Origin: Epichloe hybrida
Lineage: Eukaryota > Ascomycota > Sordariomycetes > Hypocreales > Clavicipitaceae
DNA length: 64,000 bases
Assembly (NCBI GenBank): GCA_019022495.1
Contig: JAFEKR010000039.1
Location: 291,001 to 355,000, forward strand
Direction: 5' to 3'
Made by a program: the position numbers and the translations under genes. Every line of letters begins with the position of its first letter. Position 1 is the stretch's first letter. A model generated the notes under the pieces. That model saw only the letters and a list, made by a program, of their open reading frames with translations. It searched no databases and had not been told where the DNA came from. This document shows positions 1 through 12,260 of this stretch, piece after piece.

Positions 1-977
1 TCCGGCACCTAGCGCGGTGGCAGTCAGGCGATAAATAGGAGCCACATGGGGCACCGGGGGTTTAGGAGGGCCCATCGTAATACAGTGATACAATTCGGCT
101 CGTGCGATTCGCCTGATGTGTTGATCGCTTCGTAGAGTTGCGAACTGAGCCTGCGATGTGATGGCGAGCGGACGGGTCTTCTGAACTGTTTGTGTGAGCG
201 AGAATAGCTCAATCGATAATGGACACAGCTGATAGGGTTGGTTACCTGAAATGAAGCCCTTGTGTTAATTGAGATGATGTTCGCAATGTGCGCAGTGTAC
301 AGACCCCGTATTCACCACGATTTCGTGAACATGGTAAAGGACTAGAACTGTATTCCGTAGCTGCAGGAGCAACACGGCACGGGCAAACGAGGTCTGGAAT
401 GCTTAGTAAGCCTTCTTTCGAGGCGATTTAAGTGGTTTCTGTAACGCCCTCCGCAGTTGTGGGTCCCCACGAGTGAGGATAGGAAGTTCTCTATCTGGCA
501 ATCCTGACCTCACTTACTTGATTGTATTGTTTACCTCCTTGTTCCTTCATATTAATTGAATCCCAGACAACGCATCAATACGCTCTCACTGGGTCAGAAC
601 ATTTGGAGTGGAGGACGGCTGATGCATCATCTGCAGGCTGGTTTTTGCCAGATCGCATCTTGAAGTTCTCTGCCCCTCCTACGGTCTCTTCCGTCTCTTC
701 CGGACACGTCGGCTTGTAAGCAGATCAAGAGATTATCTTGCAGACCCTCGCAATCATTCCTTAGCACTCGCAAACTTTCTTTGCGCGTTTGGGCCATATG
801 CTTGAACTTGTAAAACGTTCCTTTTCTCGATCACAGTACACTATCCTCTCTTCTGCCCCATTTGGCGTCTCAACCTGTATAGCCATGCAACGAACCCTAT
901 CTCCATAGAGACACCGAAAGGAGTACATCCATCTACAGAATCCATCGGATTCATTTTTGATTGTCTGGGCAGCATCC
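1..977. other. Intergenic, upstream of the E2 gene
   Basis: I see no supportable gene here. Short open frames exist on both strands, but none resembles a known family or has convincing splice context. The last few hundred bases are presumably the promoter and 5' leader of the E2 gene that follows. The left part may hold untranslated sequence of a gene outside the window. Confidence 0.5.
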
Positions 978-2121
978 ATGGCAGCGGCTGCAGGTATGGC
1001 TCCGCAAATCAATTCGAAATCGCCTACGATCCGGCGTATTTGTAAGTGCTCGATGCTAAAGCTTAACCTTTGGACAACTCGCACTCTAGAAGCGTTGCTG
1101 CTCTGTGTAACTCGCTGGACTCAGGCTGACGTTGAGAATAAAGTGCGAGAAGCCGCCGAAATGTCCAACTCTCCCTCTGGAGACTACACGGCCGAACCTC
1201 TCGAGTCCGACCTTTTCGAATGGCACTTTACTCTCCGTGGTCCTCCGAACTCGGTCTACAGTGAAGGCCTCTATCATGGTCGAATAGTTCTTCCCCCTAC
1301 ATACCCGTTACGACCACCGAGTTTTCGCTTCACAACACCAAGTGGTCGTTTCGAGGCGAATCGGGAAATCTGTCTCAGTATCAGCGGTCATCACGAAGAA
1401 ACTTGGCAGCCTGCATGGGGAATCAGAACGGCAATTGTAGCGTACGTGAACACTGTTTCTTAATTCAGCAGCGGATGAGTTCAATTTACTGACAATGAGC
1501 TCACATCGGATTAGACTACGGAGTTTTATGGAAACTGATGCGCGCGGGCAATTAGGCGGGTTAGACACGACGGACGAGGTACGCCGTCGCCTAGCTCGTG
1601 AATCTCGCTCATTCAAATGCTCAACATGTGCCCGGTCAAATATTGACATCATCTCCGAATCGGAAGAACAGGCCACCAAGCCTTTGGCCTCAACAAATCC
1701 CATCGTACAAATCCCATCTGAGCTAAGCATGGCATGGAAAGATGAATTGACAGCTAAAGGCCAAGCTAGCGGAGGCGGCTCATTACCCGTCGGCCAGGTT
1801 GAGGCATCACAGGACGATATTGATGAAAATGCGGAACTGGCTGAAGGATTTGTGCGAACCGGATTTGTGGATCAACAGACATCGGAAAATGCAACTACTG
1901 ATGCGTCGCCGTCTTCGTCCGGTAGGCTAGGGGGACGCCTGACAGAAGTAGAAAACACCAGAGGCAGAGAGTCAACTCCCCAGCAGCAAATTATTCCGAG
2001 GCGACCGGTGACACAACGTCCTCAGGGCGACGGAGGCATTCCTTTGTGGATCGACCGAGCTATTGTAGCATTGGTGATTGCTTTGGTGGCACTCCTACTC
2101 AAAGTACTGTTTGGCATTTGA
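978..2121 (+). CDS. ER tail-anchored ubiquitin-conjugating enzyme E2 (Ubc6/UBE2J1 type)
   Basis: Three exons, 978-1041, 1144-1441 and 1515-2121, give 322 residues. Both introns (102 and 73 bp) have GT/AG ends and CTGAC-type branch points. The UBC fold covers about residues 13-170. It contains FEWHFTLRGPP, YHGRIVLPPTYP and the catalytic site REICLSISGHH (Cys98), followed by ETWQPAWGIRTA, the UBE2J1-like variant without a classical HPN motif. A low-complexity linker follows, and the protein ends in a hydrophobic tail anchor (about 300-320, IVALVIALVALLLKVLFGI). In this family the enzyme sits on the cytosolic face of the ER and supplies ubiquitin for ER-associated degradation with an E3 of the Doa10 or Hrd1 type. 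Met7 (996) is an equally good start, because homologues begin close to the NSKSPTIRRI motif. It is convergent with the TFIIIC gene. Confidence 0.93.
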
Positions 2122-2637
2122 ATTGTTACCGATTGGGTTAAGCAAGAGATATACCAGACATTACGACGCGCTGTCCCGCCAAAATATATTATCAAAAGGG
2201 TTGACGCGACAACAGCTATTAGAACAGATTGCAAAACGGGTGCATCTCATGGCCTCAAATGACAAGATACATACACAAAGGTTTGGTAACCACTATGGAT
2301 CTCCCATCATTTTAAGTTGGTGCTCGAAGAAGTCTTGGAACTGAACGAGTGGCGAACATTTTGTTTTGAGCGAGAGACTTGGTTGCAGTGTCATTATATA
2401 GGATATTATACACAATACAATCATTCCAGTTGTAAAGTGAGTCAATGATTCTCCGGTGGGGGTGTAGCAGGCATCACTTGTATATGGACAAAATTGGTCA
2501 CTGAATCTAACGTGCTGATTATAGCCATTGAAGAAGACTTGACAAGAATGCAAAATTAATACAACCATTCCAAAAGTTCGAACCTGTCTTGACTGCCTTT
2601 GTGCTTATACTAAGCCAAGAATCTACTTTATCTTGCT
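2122..2637. other. Convergent intergenic region
   Basis: This stretch separates the stop codons of the E2 gene (+) and the TFIIIC gene (-). It is moderately AT-rich and presumably holds both 3' untranslated regions. I see no coding evidence, RNA gene or repeat. Confidence 0.5.
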
Positions 2638-5600
2638 CTACCTTCTGCGAATCCACGGCACGACTAACCACCACCACTCGCCAAGCACTGAGCCTAGGCC
2701 ATTGGAGAAATCGGTGAGCACGCCAGTTTGCTTGCCCCAGTGCACAATGAGTCCCGCCTCGAACCTGTCCAAGACTGGATTTAAGGCGCTACATATGCCT
2801 TCGATATCCATAGACCCCCGAGTTGCCATCGCAAAGCAGAAAGCGCCGAGCACTTCAGACCAACGGGTTTCATTTGGTTCGCCAAAAACATCGACCCACT
2901 GAGGCAATTCGCCGCATTGGCCAGAGAGTGGTGGTCCAGTGGTACTTGCAGCTCGTAAGACATCAATTTGCTCGTGAAACAAGTAAGTTTCCGTAGGCAC
3001 AGCTTCTAAGCCAAAATGATAATAAGACTTGGGATACTTCCGACTCTCATAATTTCCTGGTTCAAATCCGAAAGGAATGTAGGGAAGGTTCGTTGGCACC
3101 AATCTGATTCTGCCAGCGGCGCTGAGGTTTGTCAGGGCCATCATGGCTCCATCGCTTAATGAATAGGGAATCGTCAATCTTTTTTCTTTTCGAAATGCGA
3201 GGTCGAGAATTGTCTTGAAACGAGCTGCATCGTCGTATTTTGCACTTTGAGCCAGTTTGCTAAGCGTGGCCAGATATCCTTCATTAAGCCTGTACGGTCG
3301 GCTTCCCAATGGTGGCTTTTTGATTTTGCAAATTATTCTCTGCTTCGTCAGCTGATCGATAGCTTCTTTGAAGATTGCTGATGTCCTGCGCTTGTTCCCT
3401 GGCAATAGCGTGAAAAACTTATCCCTGATGTTCTCCACCGAATATTTACAATCGCCCGTGCCACAGAGAGACTTGACCCAGGATCTTGCAATGTCAAGGT
3501 CAGTTGCTCGGCTTGGATGCTGAGTCCTATCACCAAGGTCGTCAATAGAAAGAGCGGCTGGTATGGAGGTAACTGCCTCGAAACGTGCAAAGATGGAAGC
3601 CTGCACATGAAAGAAACGTTCTCGCCAATCGTCATTTGCTGTCTTGATATCTGTTAAACTGAAGCGTTCCTTTAGCAGCTTTCGAGAACAAGGGATCTCA
3701 AATCCTTCTTGTCGGGGAATGCCCATGGTCCAGCGGATGATTCTCGCCCAATCATAATCTTGAGGATTGTTGAAGTCAATCATTGCAACATTGCCATGCT
3801 GAAGTGCAATGATGTACCTTTCTTGAAAAGCACGCGTAAAAGCGGAAATGTGAGGCCCTTGTTGCCTTCGACAATTGTCCCAAAACCTCCGTAAATTTTT
3901 GAGACCAGCGTCTGGGAAGATGAACATGAGTAAACCCCAGTCAATGGATTTATCCGCTCCGCCCATCAGAGTTCGTACAGCTACGAAGGCCGCCATGAGC
4001 TCATCTGGAGAATCAAAAGGATAGTCTTCTTGTTCAACGTCATCATTAACGGTGTTTTCAAGTTGAGAGCCATGTAATGAGGTCAGAGCGCGGGTGACAA
4101 GCGCCACACGCTTGGCCTTACCGTGGGAAGTTGTCTCGCCATGGCCTGCAGGATGTGCTTTCAAATGAACGTTGCCAACCAGTGGGGATGCTCGCCAATC
4201 GAGCTCGTCATCGCTTGAAGATGACGTATATTCTGTTGCTTCTGGGATGATGTCGTCTGATCTTTCATTAAGCTGTCCATCTGCAGGCCAAACGAGTTTG
4301 AAAGAGGAGGCTTCCGTATTGACAATGTCGCTGTTGAATCGTACAAAAATATTGTGTGGGCCGGCAGGTTTTGACATGGTATTGACAGAGGACGACGGTA
4401 ATTTCATCTCCATATCAAAGCATGCGCGGACTTTGTTCATGAATCGTTGATTCCTTTCGGCGCCAGACCCGTTGACGCAAGCCAGTTTTGCGTCTCCATG
4501 ACCAAGTCGCTTCTCCAAATTCTGTGAGAAATTTTCCCATCCTAGCCACTTCGTATCTGGCATCCAGCCTCTTATAGTGAAGCTTCCACTTGCACGTTCA
4601 AAGTACTGGGTGTCCAAGGATGGCCATGTCCCATTGCAACCATAGAGTACCGTCACATGGTCATGACAGCTTTCATTGCCTGTGCAATGACCAATGCTAT
4701 CGCAAAGATTGACGGGAATGCTGTTGGCGCGAGTCGTTTCCTGGCTAGGGTCCTCTTCTTGCACGGTATTCTGCTCGTTATCGAAAGGCAGATTTTGTGG
4801 TACCTCTATGTCCGGGGCATCTTGTCCAAGAAAGTTATTCGGCTCAAGAAAGTGTAACCTGAAAGATGGCGCTGTTTTGCGTAACTCTTGCGGAAGCCCA
4901 TCATGAGATCGGGAGAAATCAAGCTGACTACCAGAAGAAGCAAATTGGTAGACCTTTGGCCTTTTTTTAGGAGGAATCGAGGCAACATCTTCAATACTAT
5001 CCCTGGCTTCCGAGTGTCGTTGCCTCTTCACTCGATCTCGGTTTTCAGACTCCTGATCTTTCTTAGCTGCAACTTGTGCTGCGTATACTGGTGCGTGAAG
5101 TATAGCCACCTCCCTTGCCAGCGCCCTTCGCCCGCGTCCTCCGATCTTAGGCTCTGATGAGCCAACATTTGTATCTGAGCCAAGTACAATTTCTCCACGT
5201 GAAGGAAGTGGTCTCTTGAGCTTTTCGAGTATATCCAGAGACTGTGCAGAAAAAGCGTCGATGCCTGGCAATGTGAGTAGTTGACACTTCGAAAATGACC
5301 CGGATGAATCCCGGAATGCATGCCAATGCTCCATGACAACACCGTCCTTTAAAAGACTGTTCACAGTTGACTGAAACTGGGCCTTAACTGGAGTCGTTTT
5401 TTCAGCGAATTGTGTATTCCACGAGGCGATAATTGAGTCCCAAAGGGGCTTGCCACCAATAATGACGCCGTGCTGCTCGTTGAGCAGTCTTTGAATCAAG
5501 AGGCGCAATTCTGTGTGGCTGTTCCCAGACTTCGTTCTGGAAAGCCTCGATTTATAATTCGGCGTGAGGATCGAGTCAGATTTGCTAATCGCTCTATGGC

Positions 5601-8402
5601 CTTGATTCTGGCTATCTACCTGATTTGGGGAAATGTCAATGAGCTGGGTGTCGTCCCGACTGTTATTTGTCTCTCCGGCAAATTGACTTGTGAATGAGGA
5701 TACCGCAGAGGTTTCAATTTCATTCATACTTCTGCCTGCACTTCTCAATGGCGGGATGTCTCCAGCAGCACTTGTTTCCGAGCGCAAACGATCTTGTAGG
5801 ATCGAGCCTTGCCTCTGTGGTTTAATGGCTCGAGAAGAAAGTAATCCTTGATCGATCTTGGGGTGCGAAGACTTAACTGGCTCGTTGATTACGGCCGTAC
5901 TTCTCCTCCACGACTTGACAAACCCAATTGAGGGAGACAAGGGATTCTTTGGGTTCGCTCTCTCAGTCGCTGAATTCTGATCGAGGGAAAGAGGGTTGTG
6001 TATAGATTTCTGCTCGGCTTTCTGATAACGAAGTTTGGTTTCAGGTATAGCAACTGCCCTTTCTTGGCTTTTGCGGTTCAGGTCTGAGCATTTTGTTCGC
6101 GGACTTTTATCAGCGATTTCTGCGTTCACAGAGTCTTGCGCTCGGCGGCTGAACAATGCCGGAAATTTGCCTCGTGGACCCGATTCTTGGATCATGGAAG
6201 CAAATTCAGGATTGCATGACGTTCGTGACTTTTCAAGGTGATACTTTAGGCCAAGATCATTCTTCCAGCTCCCACCGCATTTTTCGCAGGTCCATGGCCG
6301 AGATGAAGAGACGTCCGCATTGGACGTCGACTGTGGTGGTCTACCACGGCCTCGGCCTCGTCCACGTGCAGAGCCACGACGGCTGATGCAATTGGAACTG
6401 TCCTTGAAACTAGTAGGAGTGTTTGACAGTGACGCTTCGGGGCTGCCTGCTCGCTCGGATGACTGAAATAGGTATGAAGATGGGCTTTTGGCATTCATAA
6501 CGGGCTTATCGGATGACATAATGTTCCGGAGTGCTTTAGCAGAAACTCGTAGTGTGATGAGAAGTTTTATTTTTGCTATTGACTGCGGTTTTGGCAAAAG
6601 CACTTCGGGTTCTGCAGAGTTTAAACGAGACTCGGGCTGCTTCTTGGCTCGTTTTTGTCTTTTTGCTCCAAATTGACCTGTATTTCGTGACTTGGCAAGA
6701 CCACAAATGTCTGATAGTGTAACATCTGTCCCTGAGAATCTTGGTTTGCATGGGCCTGGAGAAAATCCATACATACTGATCGTTGAAGCCTCGAGGTTCT
6801 CCTCCATTTGAGTGAGCGTACCTGTTGGCAAAACCTGTGGCGTGTAGAATCTGTATGAAGCCACTTTTCCTACTCTTATATGTTCGCTTTTTAGCTGAAG
6901 GTGTTTCAATTCCCAAGGTTGTACGTTCGAAGTAGCCATACAGCTAGTAAGGGACGAGATGTAACGGTTGAAGGTTGGGCCCAGGGTCAAGACGTATATT
7001 TCGGGGTTCGTTAAACCGATTGTTCCGAACGATTGAGCAGACTTGGCGATTTTCTGAGGGAGCGGATCATCAATGGACCATGGAGGGCATTCTCCGAGCC
7101 TAGCACCATTGACCTGCGACACATCGATCTGCCATTCAGCATCAGCCCTTTCGGCCATGCCTGACAAGGCAGTCTTCATGGGTTTAGCAGAACGCTTGCC
7201 AGTAGCAAGAAATGCCGACCAGTCTTTTGCGCTTAAGTCCCGATTGAATCGGATGCAATCCTTGTAAACCTTGTTGTCCAGCTTGGCCGCGACGTACTGA
7301 ATAGCACCACAAGAGTTGAGAAATCGACAAATCTTAGATACAATCTTCATTTGCCAGCGCAGACACAGAACGCCTAGCTTGGCCTTCAGATCTTGGAGAC
7401 GAATAACTTGCCATTCTTTTGTGACAGCCATTATTGTAGTAGCCAGGGCGTGAAAGTCCATTGAGTCTCCTGTCCAGCGCGTGTGCCAGGGAACTTGATC
7501 GAGGCTGGCCGTTAAAGTTTGAGAAGACATGTTCATTTCTGCCTCAGACTCCAAAGTCGGATTGTCGCTTTCCTTGGGGAATGGAGGCGCAAAAGTTTTA
7601 AGCCATAGCTTACTCGTCTTGGTGCCTCTAACGAGAGTTGTTCGTTTAACGATATAGCTTTTCTTCAGTAACGAGTCGGTCCGCTTCGGTACCGATCGCT
7701 TGTCTTGTCCCACCAGACGCCCAAGATCACCTTGCAAGATTCCCTGTGATTTGGTAGATGCTATCCCTAGAAGCAAAACCCATTCCAAGCGTGGTACTCT
7801 CTTGTAATTCACAGAGTGACCTGTGATCATTTCCCACATGGTATTCCCCGAAACGAACACATGAACAGCAGAAGACAATGCTAAGTCTGGATTGTCTGAA
7901 GCTGACTCGAAATCAACCTGGCGTGATGATATGACTCTTTCCCCCTTGGAAGGCATGGGTACATGTGCCCGTATGCTGCTTGACTGCTGCAACTTCTGAA
8001 GAGGAAGTTCATTGTACTTTCTCCCGGGGCCAACTGAGACGTCATTCCGCACAACTAGCCAATTCCAGATAGTAGCGGCAGCCTGGTCTGAAAGTGGCTC
8101 GCCAGCATTTCGACTGCGCATGCCCGAAACCCCGGAAGAGCCTTTGATTTCATTGACGATCTCTTCGACAGGGCAGCCTTTTCAAATAGTCGTTAGTAAT
8201 ATGATTGACAGGTACAGTGGTGACTTGAAGATTGGCCGAGGACCCATCTCGATGACATGTAGAGCGTGAGTTGCATGAACATTAAATTTGTAAGACGATC
8301 GTCAATTGTAACTCATAATTCAAGCTATTTCTCACCTTGTTCACCGGCACAGGAAATCAGCATCAAAAGATGTGAGATTAGTCCCTCAAGCTCCCAAGCC
8401 AT
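2638..8402 (-). CDS. TFC3: TFIIIC B-block-binding subunit (tau138/Tfc3)
   Basis: Two exons, 8402-8336 and 8177-2638, give about 1868 residues. The first exon encodes only the first 22 residues (MAWELEGLISHLLMLISCAG plus EQ). It joins through a 158 bp intron to CPVEEIVNEIKGSS, which reads straight into the large exon. In the family this subunit binds the internal B box of tRNA genes and recruits TFIIIB for RNA polymerase III. Near residues 120-190 a winged-helix-like stretch (RVPRLEWVLLLGIASTKSQG, then DLGRLVGQDKRSVPKRTDSL) matches the B-block domain. An RGRGRGRGRPP AT-hook-like tract is followed by a zinc-finger-like CEKCGGSW..KYHLEKSRTSC from Cys653. Long polar linkers follow, and the C-terminus is conserved and tryptophan-rich (EWWWLVVP). 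Length and architecture fit filamentous-fungal homologues. Confidence 0.9.
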
Positions 8403-8888
8403 GATAATTGTGTTGTTTGTATTCTCATATTGCACCAGAAGCTGTTTGGTTGGGTTAAAAAAACCCGATCTCGATATTGATATTCTTGTTGTCAGGAGTT
8501 GAACATGCGACTTCCGAGGATGCGACAGAAAATGCAAATGTTTTCTCTTCTTGTCGGGCTGTGGGAAGTGTGAGACAGTCCTGGCAGCGGTGAGACGCCC
8601 AATTAGGCCTAGTGTGGGCGTGGGACTGGGGAAATGTCGGATGATTCTGACGTATTTGATTGGCTTGGAAGAAGTTCCTAGCCAAGGTACCAATTGTTAG
8701 ACTTCTTGCAATTGAACAAGGTTGATACAGTGGTGAAAGACTTTAACATTAGGTACATAGGGGTCACTAGGTACTTGTGGTAGTGACATTAGTGTAAGGT
8801 TACTTTGCTACTGCGCATTTGAGAATTCGTTGCCGCGTGTTTACGTACACATATTTAACCATGCATAGTACCTATCGCGCATTTTGCT
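8403..8888. other. Intergenic, TFC3 promoter side
   Basis: This region lies between the TFC3 start and the stop codon of the next minus-strand gene. It should hold the TFC3 promoter and 5' leader plus the neighbour's 3' end. I see no further gene. Open frames on the minus strand here are the TFC3 first exon read upstream of its start. Confidence 0.5.
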
Positions 8889-9859
8889 CTATAGTTTCCA
8901 TCTCTGGGCATCGAGTTTCGCTTGCTCATGCTCTCTGATCTTTCTGTAGGCTTCAACTACGTCATCTCTCGTTATTTGTAGTTCTTCACGTCGCCTTAAA
9001 CTTCCAGCAGCCTTCGGAATATTGTGAACATCGACAATTGCTCCGTCCACTTGTAGTTGATTTCGTGATTTCTTGTGAAGAAGTTCCGGGGGCGCCTGGG
9101 CAACATCGTGTAGTCCAATTTTGGCCTCGCCTCTCTTACGAATCAATTCCCGCCAGGGATCATCCGCTTGTACTTTGCCCCGTTTGCGAGACTTCTTGCT
9201 TCCATTTGACTCATCTGTGCCCTCAAAATTACCTTCGGGCAACACGCCAGAGACATCATTATCCATTTCATGTTCCTCTGCAAGCTCACGTTGTTCTTCT
9301 CTTTGTTCCTGAATCTTTCGCTCCTCGGCTCTCCACTGGTCGTAGAGCTTATGCATCTTCTTTTCCTTTCGCGTGCGATGGACCTTGAGTCCAAGAGAAT
9401 CTTTTCCGTCCTTCGTTTTTGTCTTTGCTGAAAGACCTGAGATTGGCAACGCGGCATCTACACGGGCTGAGAAGGACCGCATGTCTTCGCCCGGCTTTAT
9501 GCAAGGTGTTTCCACTCGGTCTTCTTGTGTACGCTTCCTACTATTATTGATTCCCCCATTGTCGAGTCCAGAGGGTGGCTTCTTGCCTTGCGCAAATGCC
9601 ATTAGCCTTCGAAACGCACGAGGCGCATCATTGTTGTTCTTATGGTCCTTCCGTTGTTTCTTTTTGTTTGGCTGCTCAGTTGCTTGCTTGCCATTCCGTT
9701 TACTGGATGCCACCGGAAGTGGGAGCGCTCTCTGTGACGGAGGAAGGTCGAAGCTGAACCTTCTGTTAGTGGTTCCCCATCGAGGGTCTCTTGATCAACA
9801 ACTGCAAGTACAACTTACACGTCTTCCTCGCCTCGCTTTCTCTTGTGCTTGTGAGGCAT
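8889..9859 (-). CDS. Basic nuclear/nucleolar protein, CCDC137-like
   Basis: Two exons, 9859-9819 and 9762-8889, with a 56 bp intron, give 304 residues. Exon 1 encodes MPHKHKRKRGEEDV. The splice then reads into RFSFDLPPSQRALPLPV, a join that restores the conserved N-terminal block of fungal homologues. Conserved blocks follow: PRAFRRLMAFAQGKKPPSGL, DSLGLKVHRTRKEKKMHKLYD plus QW, DDPWRELIRKRGEAKIGLHD, and a C-terminal SLRRREELQITRDDVVEAYR plus K. The protein is very rich in Lys and Arg, has long charged helices and no membrane segment. Fungal homologues are often labelled urease accessory protein, which nothing here supports. Resemblance to CCDC137/ribosome-biogenesis proteins is the better guess, but function is inferred only from composition and family memory. 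Confidence 0.75.
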
Positions 9860-10235
9860 TGTGGATTCTGGTCAGGCAGCGATTTGTGCTAGTCCGGACG
9901 TGAGTTTTTCCAGCATCAGTCTCGTATCAATAATTTTCAAGGATGTCAACGAAAATGTGCAAGTGAGAAGCAGTATTGTTGTATGTAGTAAGGTGTGCAA
10001 TCAGAGTGTTATCGCTCACCTTTTTTTTTTCCCCACGGCTGACTTTGATCCCAGAGCTTGACCTGTCTCCCTCCACCAGACAATTTGCCTAAATTGACCC
10101 ACTTCCCACACCCACGCGCAGCTGCCCTGCTAATATGTAGCGTGGCACGAGCATCGGCAGGTATGCTTGATATCTCTTCACTAGTAAGACGTACTAAGAA
10201 CTTGACACTTGTCCTGTTAGCATAAAATTACGGAG

Positions 10236-10490
10236 TACAGTAATAGTATAACCCTGAATGATTTTACGTACATACACGACGACAAGCCCGACGTGGGGTA
10301 GCCACTAATAGATCTGAGTGGTTATAAAGAGTAAAGATGTTAGGAATCTTATGGGGGTATACCGCTAAGAAGAGGTACCATACAGCTCTCGTAAACTATA
10401 GGTAAAAAGAAGTACCTTGTACTCTACTTAGCGCCACACTAAATCGTGTAGTTGTGTAAAATCAAACAGGGATTAGAGCGTATAGTAAAT
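10236..10490. repeat. Decayed MITE copy, same family as 38253-38532
   Basis: The right end contains GTTGTGTAAAATCAAACAGG, identical over about 20 bp to the right end of the intact MITE at 38.5 kb. The left end has AACCCTGAATGATTTTAC, which corresponds to its left inverted repeat CCCCCTGATTGATTTTAC. The two ends face each other in inverted orientation about 250 bp apart. The interior shares GTGGGG and GCCACTAA words. Boundaries are approximate because both ends carry transitions. Confidence 0.65.
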
Positions 10491-12040
10491 TGACTCTATG
10501 CCCTAGAGTACGGGTGTCACGACTTGGGTCGGGTATGAACCGTATGATGATGAACAGAGTGAGGGCTAGATTCAAAGGTCGCAGCTAAGAGAAGCTAGCT
10601 AGGCGACGGCATCCATCCTCTCTGCCTCCATGCTCCTGACAGCGCCTGACAACGGGGATAAACTACGCAACTATAGCCAATTGAACACTTATCTACTTAG
10701 GTGAGTACCTATGTGCATCGGAAAAGTATGAGGTACATCTAAAGCAGCTTTTTACTGAACAATAAACACCAAGGCATCTCTATCTCCTTACGTAAGGTGG
10801 ACAACGGCTAAGGAGATAGCGTCGACGTTCCCAAGATTTAAACCATTTCCCTCCTTGTGGTAGCATTGTCACATGCCCGAACCCAGAAGACGACGATAAA
10901 CCGTCAGGCAATTATCTACCCCAACATTGAGTCATTTCCAGAGTGAAAACAAATTGATAAGGGTATCGCCTCAGGCAATCGAGCCTCAAAAAATTGCTGG
11001 ATGTGCCCATACTAATAAAGAGTTGGCTGGTCAAAAAGAGGATTGTGGCAACAACGCTGAACAAGGGAGCTCGTTATGGCATTGGTTATAATAAGCAGGC
11101 TCGGTGTTGCACGGATATTCAGGGGAATAAGAGCACCTTTTCTGGTGGCGTAACTGGCCTTGACAAACAGAACCATTGATCAACATCATCAAATCCCCTT
11201 CATCAGGGCCCCTACCCGTTCAAGGTAGAACTAACGTTGACCTCCTTAGTGACTCTTTAATTACCGACTTACTCATACACCTCCTTCAGTTACGTCCTCG
11301 CGAAGTACCTAGCTATTTATCAGGTACACCTAAAGCCTCTGAAAGGCATTCAATGCCAAAATACTTGACTATTCAGACAGCATGATGAAAGTACAGTACT
11401 GCACTTATACTGTACAAAGCTTTAAAATAATATGCCAAGTAACTGAATTTCGAAGCTTGCCGTGCTGTGCAATACAACAAGTAGTTTTGCGATGCTACCA
11501 GACCTTCCCTGTCAGTAACAGCTCCGCATCGTGGGTGCGTGGGATTCCGCCCGCCCTGCTGATAGGACCCGCGAAACCGTGTGGCAGACTATGTACTAGT
11601 ATGTGTAAAAAAAGATCAATCGATCGAACAATATCAAGATTCACTGCCGCAACAGCATTTCCGTCATCGAACAATCATTGTGTGGTGCATACCAGGTTGA
11701 GTGGCGGCGCAGACAATACTAAAGGAAACAATCAAGTATTTCCAAGCCTAGACCAGTCGCCACGCAAGCATCCCGAATAAGTCACCGAAGTGGCCAATCC
11801 CATGTGATATTTGGATCATGTGAGATTGGAACAAACAAAGTGAATACTCGTCTTGAACCGAATCCACTCGGCAGACAACACACTACTGAAGCTCAATGAC
11901 GATAGCCTCGACGGAATAACGATGAACAATATCAAGCATGTGTAGTACTCATCAAGCCATGTGCATTGAACCGAAGCACTGGATACTGATTTAACTATGA
12001 GCCAAGAAGAACGATACGGCTCGAGACTCAGAGCCTTCAA

Positions 12041-12080
12041 ATATATAAGTCAGAGTAGCCTCCCCGTCGATATAAAAAAT
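12041..12080 (+). promoter_or_regulatory. TATA-like elements of the pheromone gene
   Basis: ATATATAAGT (12041-12050) and TATAAAAAAT (12071-12080) lie 118 and 88 bp before the ATG at 12159. Further upstream, the complement of 11829-11841 contains CACTTTGTTTGTT, which resembles HMG-box (Ste11/MAT-type) sites known to control pheromone genes in other fungi. That last assignment is speculative. Confidence 0.45.
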
Positions 12081-12158
12081 CCATCATTAGAAAATCAAAC
12101 TTGAATCACCCAATACGACCATCACTCGAATCACTCACACCCACCTGTCAAAGTCAAT

Positions 12159-12260
12159 ATGCCTTCCACCACAAACAACATCCAGGCGACCCAAGTCACC
12201 ACCGCTTCCTCCGAGGAAAATACTCACACTGCGGCCTATGTTGGTTGCACCGTCATGTAA
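12159..12260 (+). CDS. Lipopeptide (a-factor type) mating pheromone precursor
   Basis: This intronless frame encodes 33 residues, beginning MPSTTNNIQ and ending AAYVGCTVM followed directly by TAA. The CTVM terminus is a CAAX box predicted to be farnesylated. In ascomycete a-factor precursors the CAAX cysteine is prenylated, the last three residues are removed, and the cysteine is carboxymethylated before export by a Ste6-type ABC transporter. The MPST start is shared with known filamentous-fungal a-type precursors, and the (L/I/V)GC(T/S)VM ending is the motif described for hypocrealean pheromones. There is no Lys-Arg (Kex2) site or internal repeat, so it is a simple precursor and not the hybrid type. 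The body is rich in Thr, Ser, Asn and Gln, with no signal peptide, as expected. TATA-like boxes lie about 80-120 bp upstream. Confidence 0.82.
   Translation: MPSTTNNIQATQVTTASSEENTHTAAYVGCTVM

Larger units (their letters stand above)
9860..12158. other. Long intergenic region with a MITE relic, upstream of the pheromone gene
   Basis: These 2.3 kb hold no supportable protein gene. They contain a decayed MITE near 10236-10490, a poly-T run at about 10021, and AT-richer patches that look like old transposon debris. The last few hundred bases are the promoter of the pheromone gene. An extended upstream region would suit a mating-type-regulated gene, but that is inference. Confidence 0.5.

Noticed and set aside
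10021..10034. Poly-T tract (another near 37260) as a possible RNA polymerase III terminator or retroposon tail
   Set aside because: No A/B box promoter or target-site duplication is visible next to either run.
12159..12260. Hybrid (HPP1-type) pheromone precursor
   Set aside because: The ending matches, but there is no Lys-Arg processing site and no internal repeat, so a simple a-factor-type precursor is the better reading.
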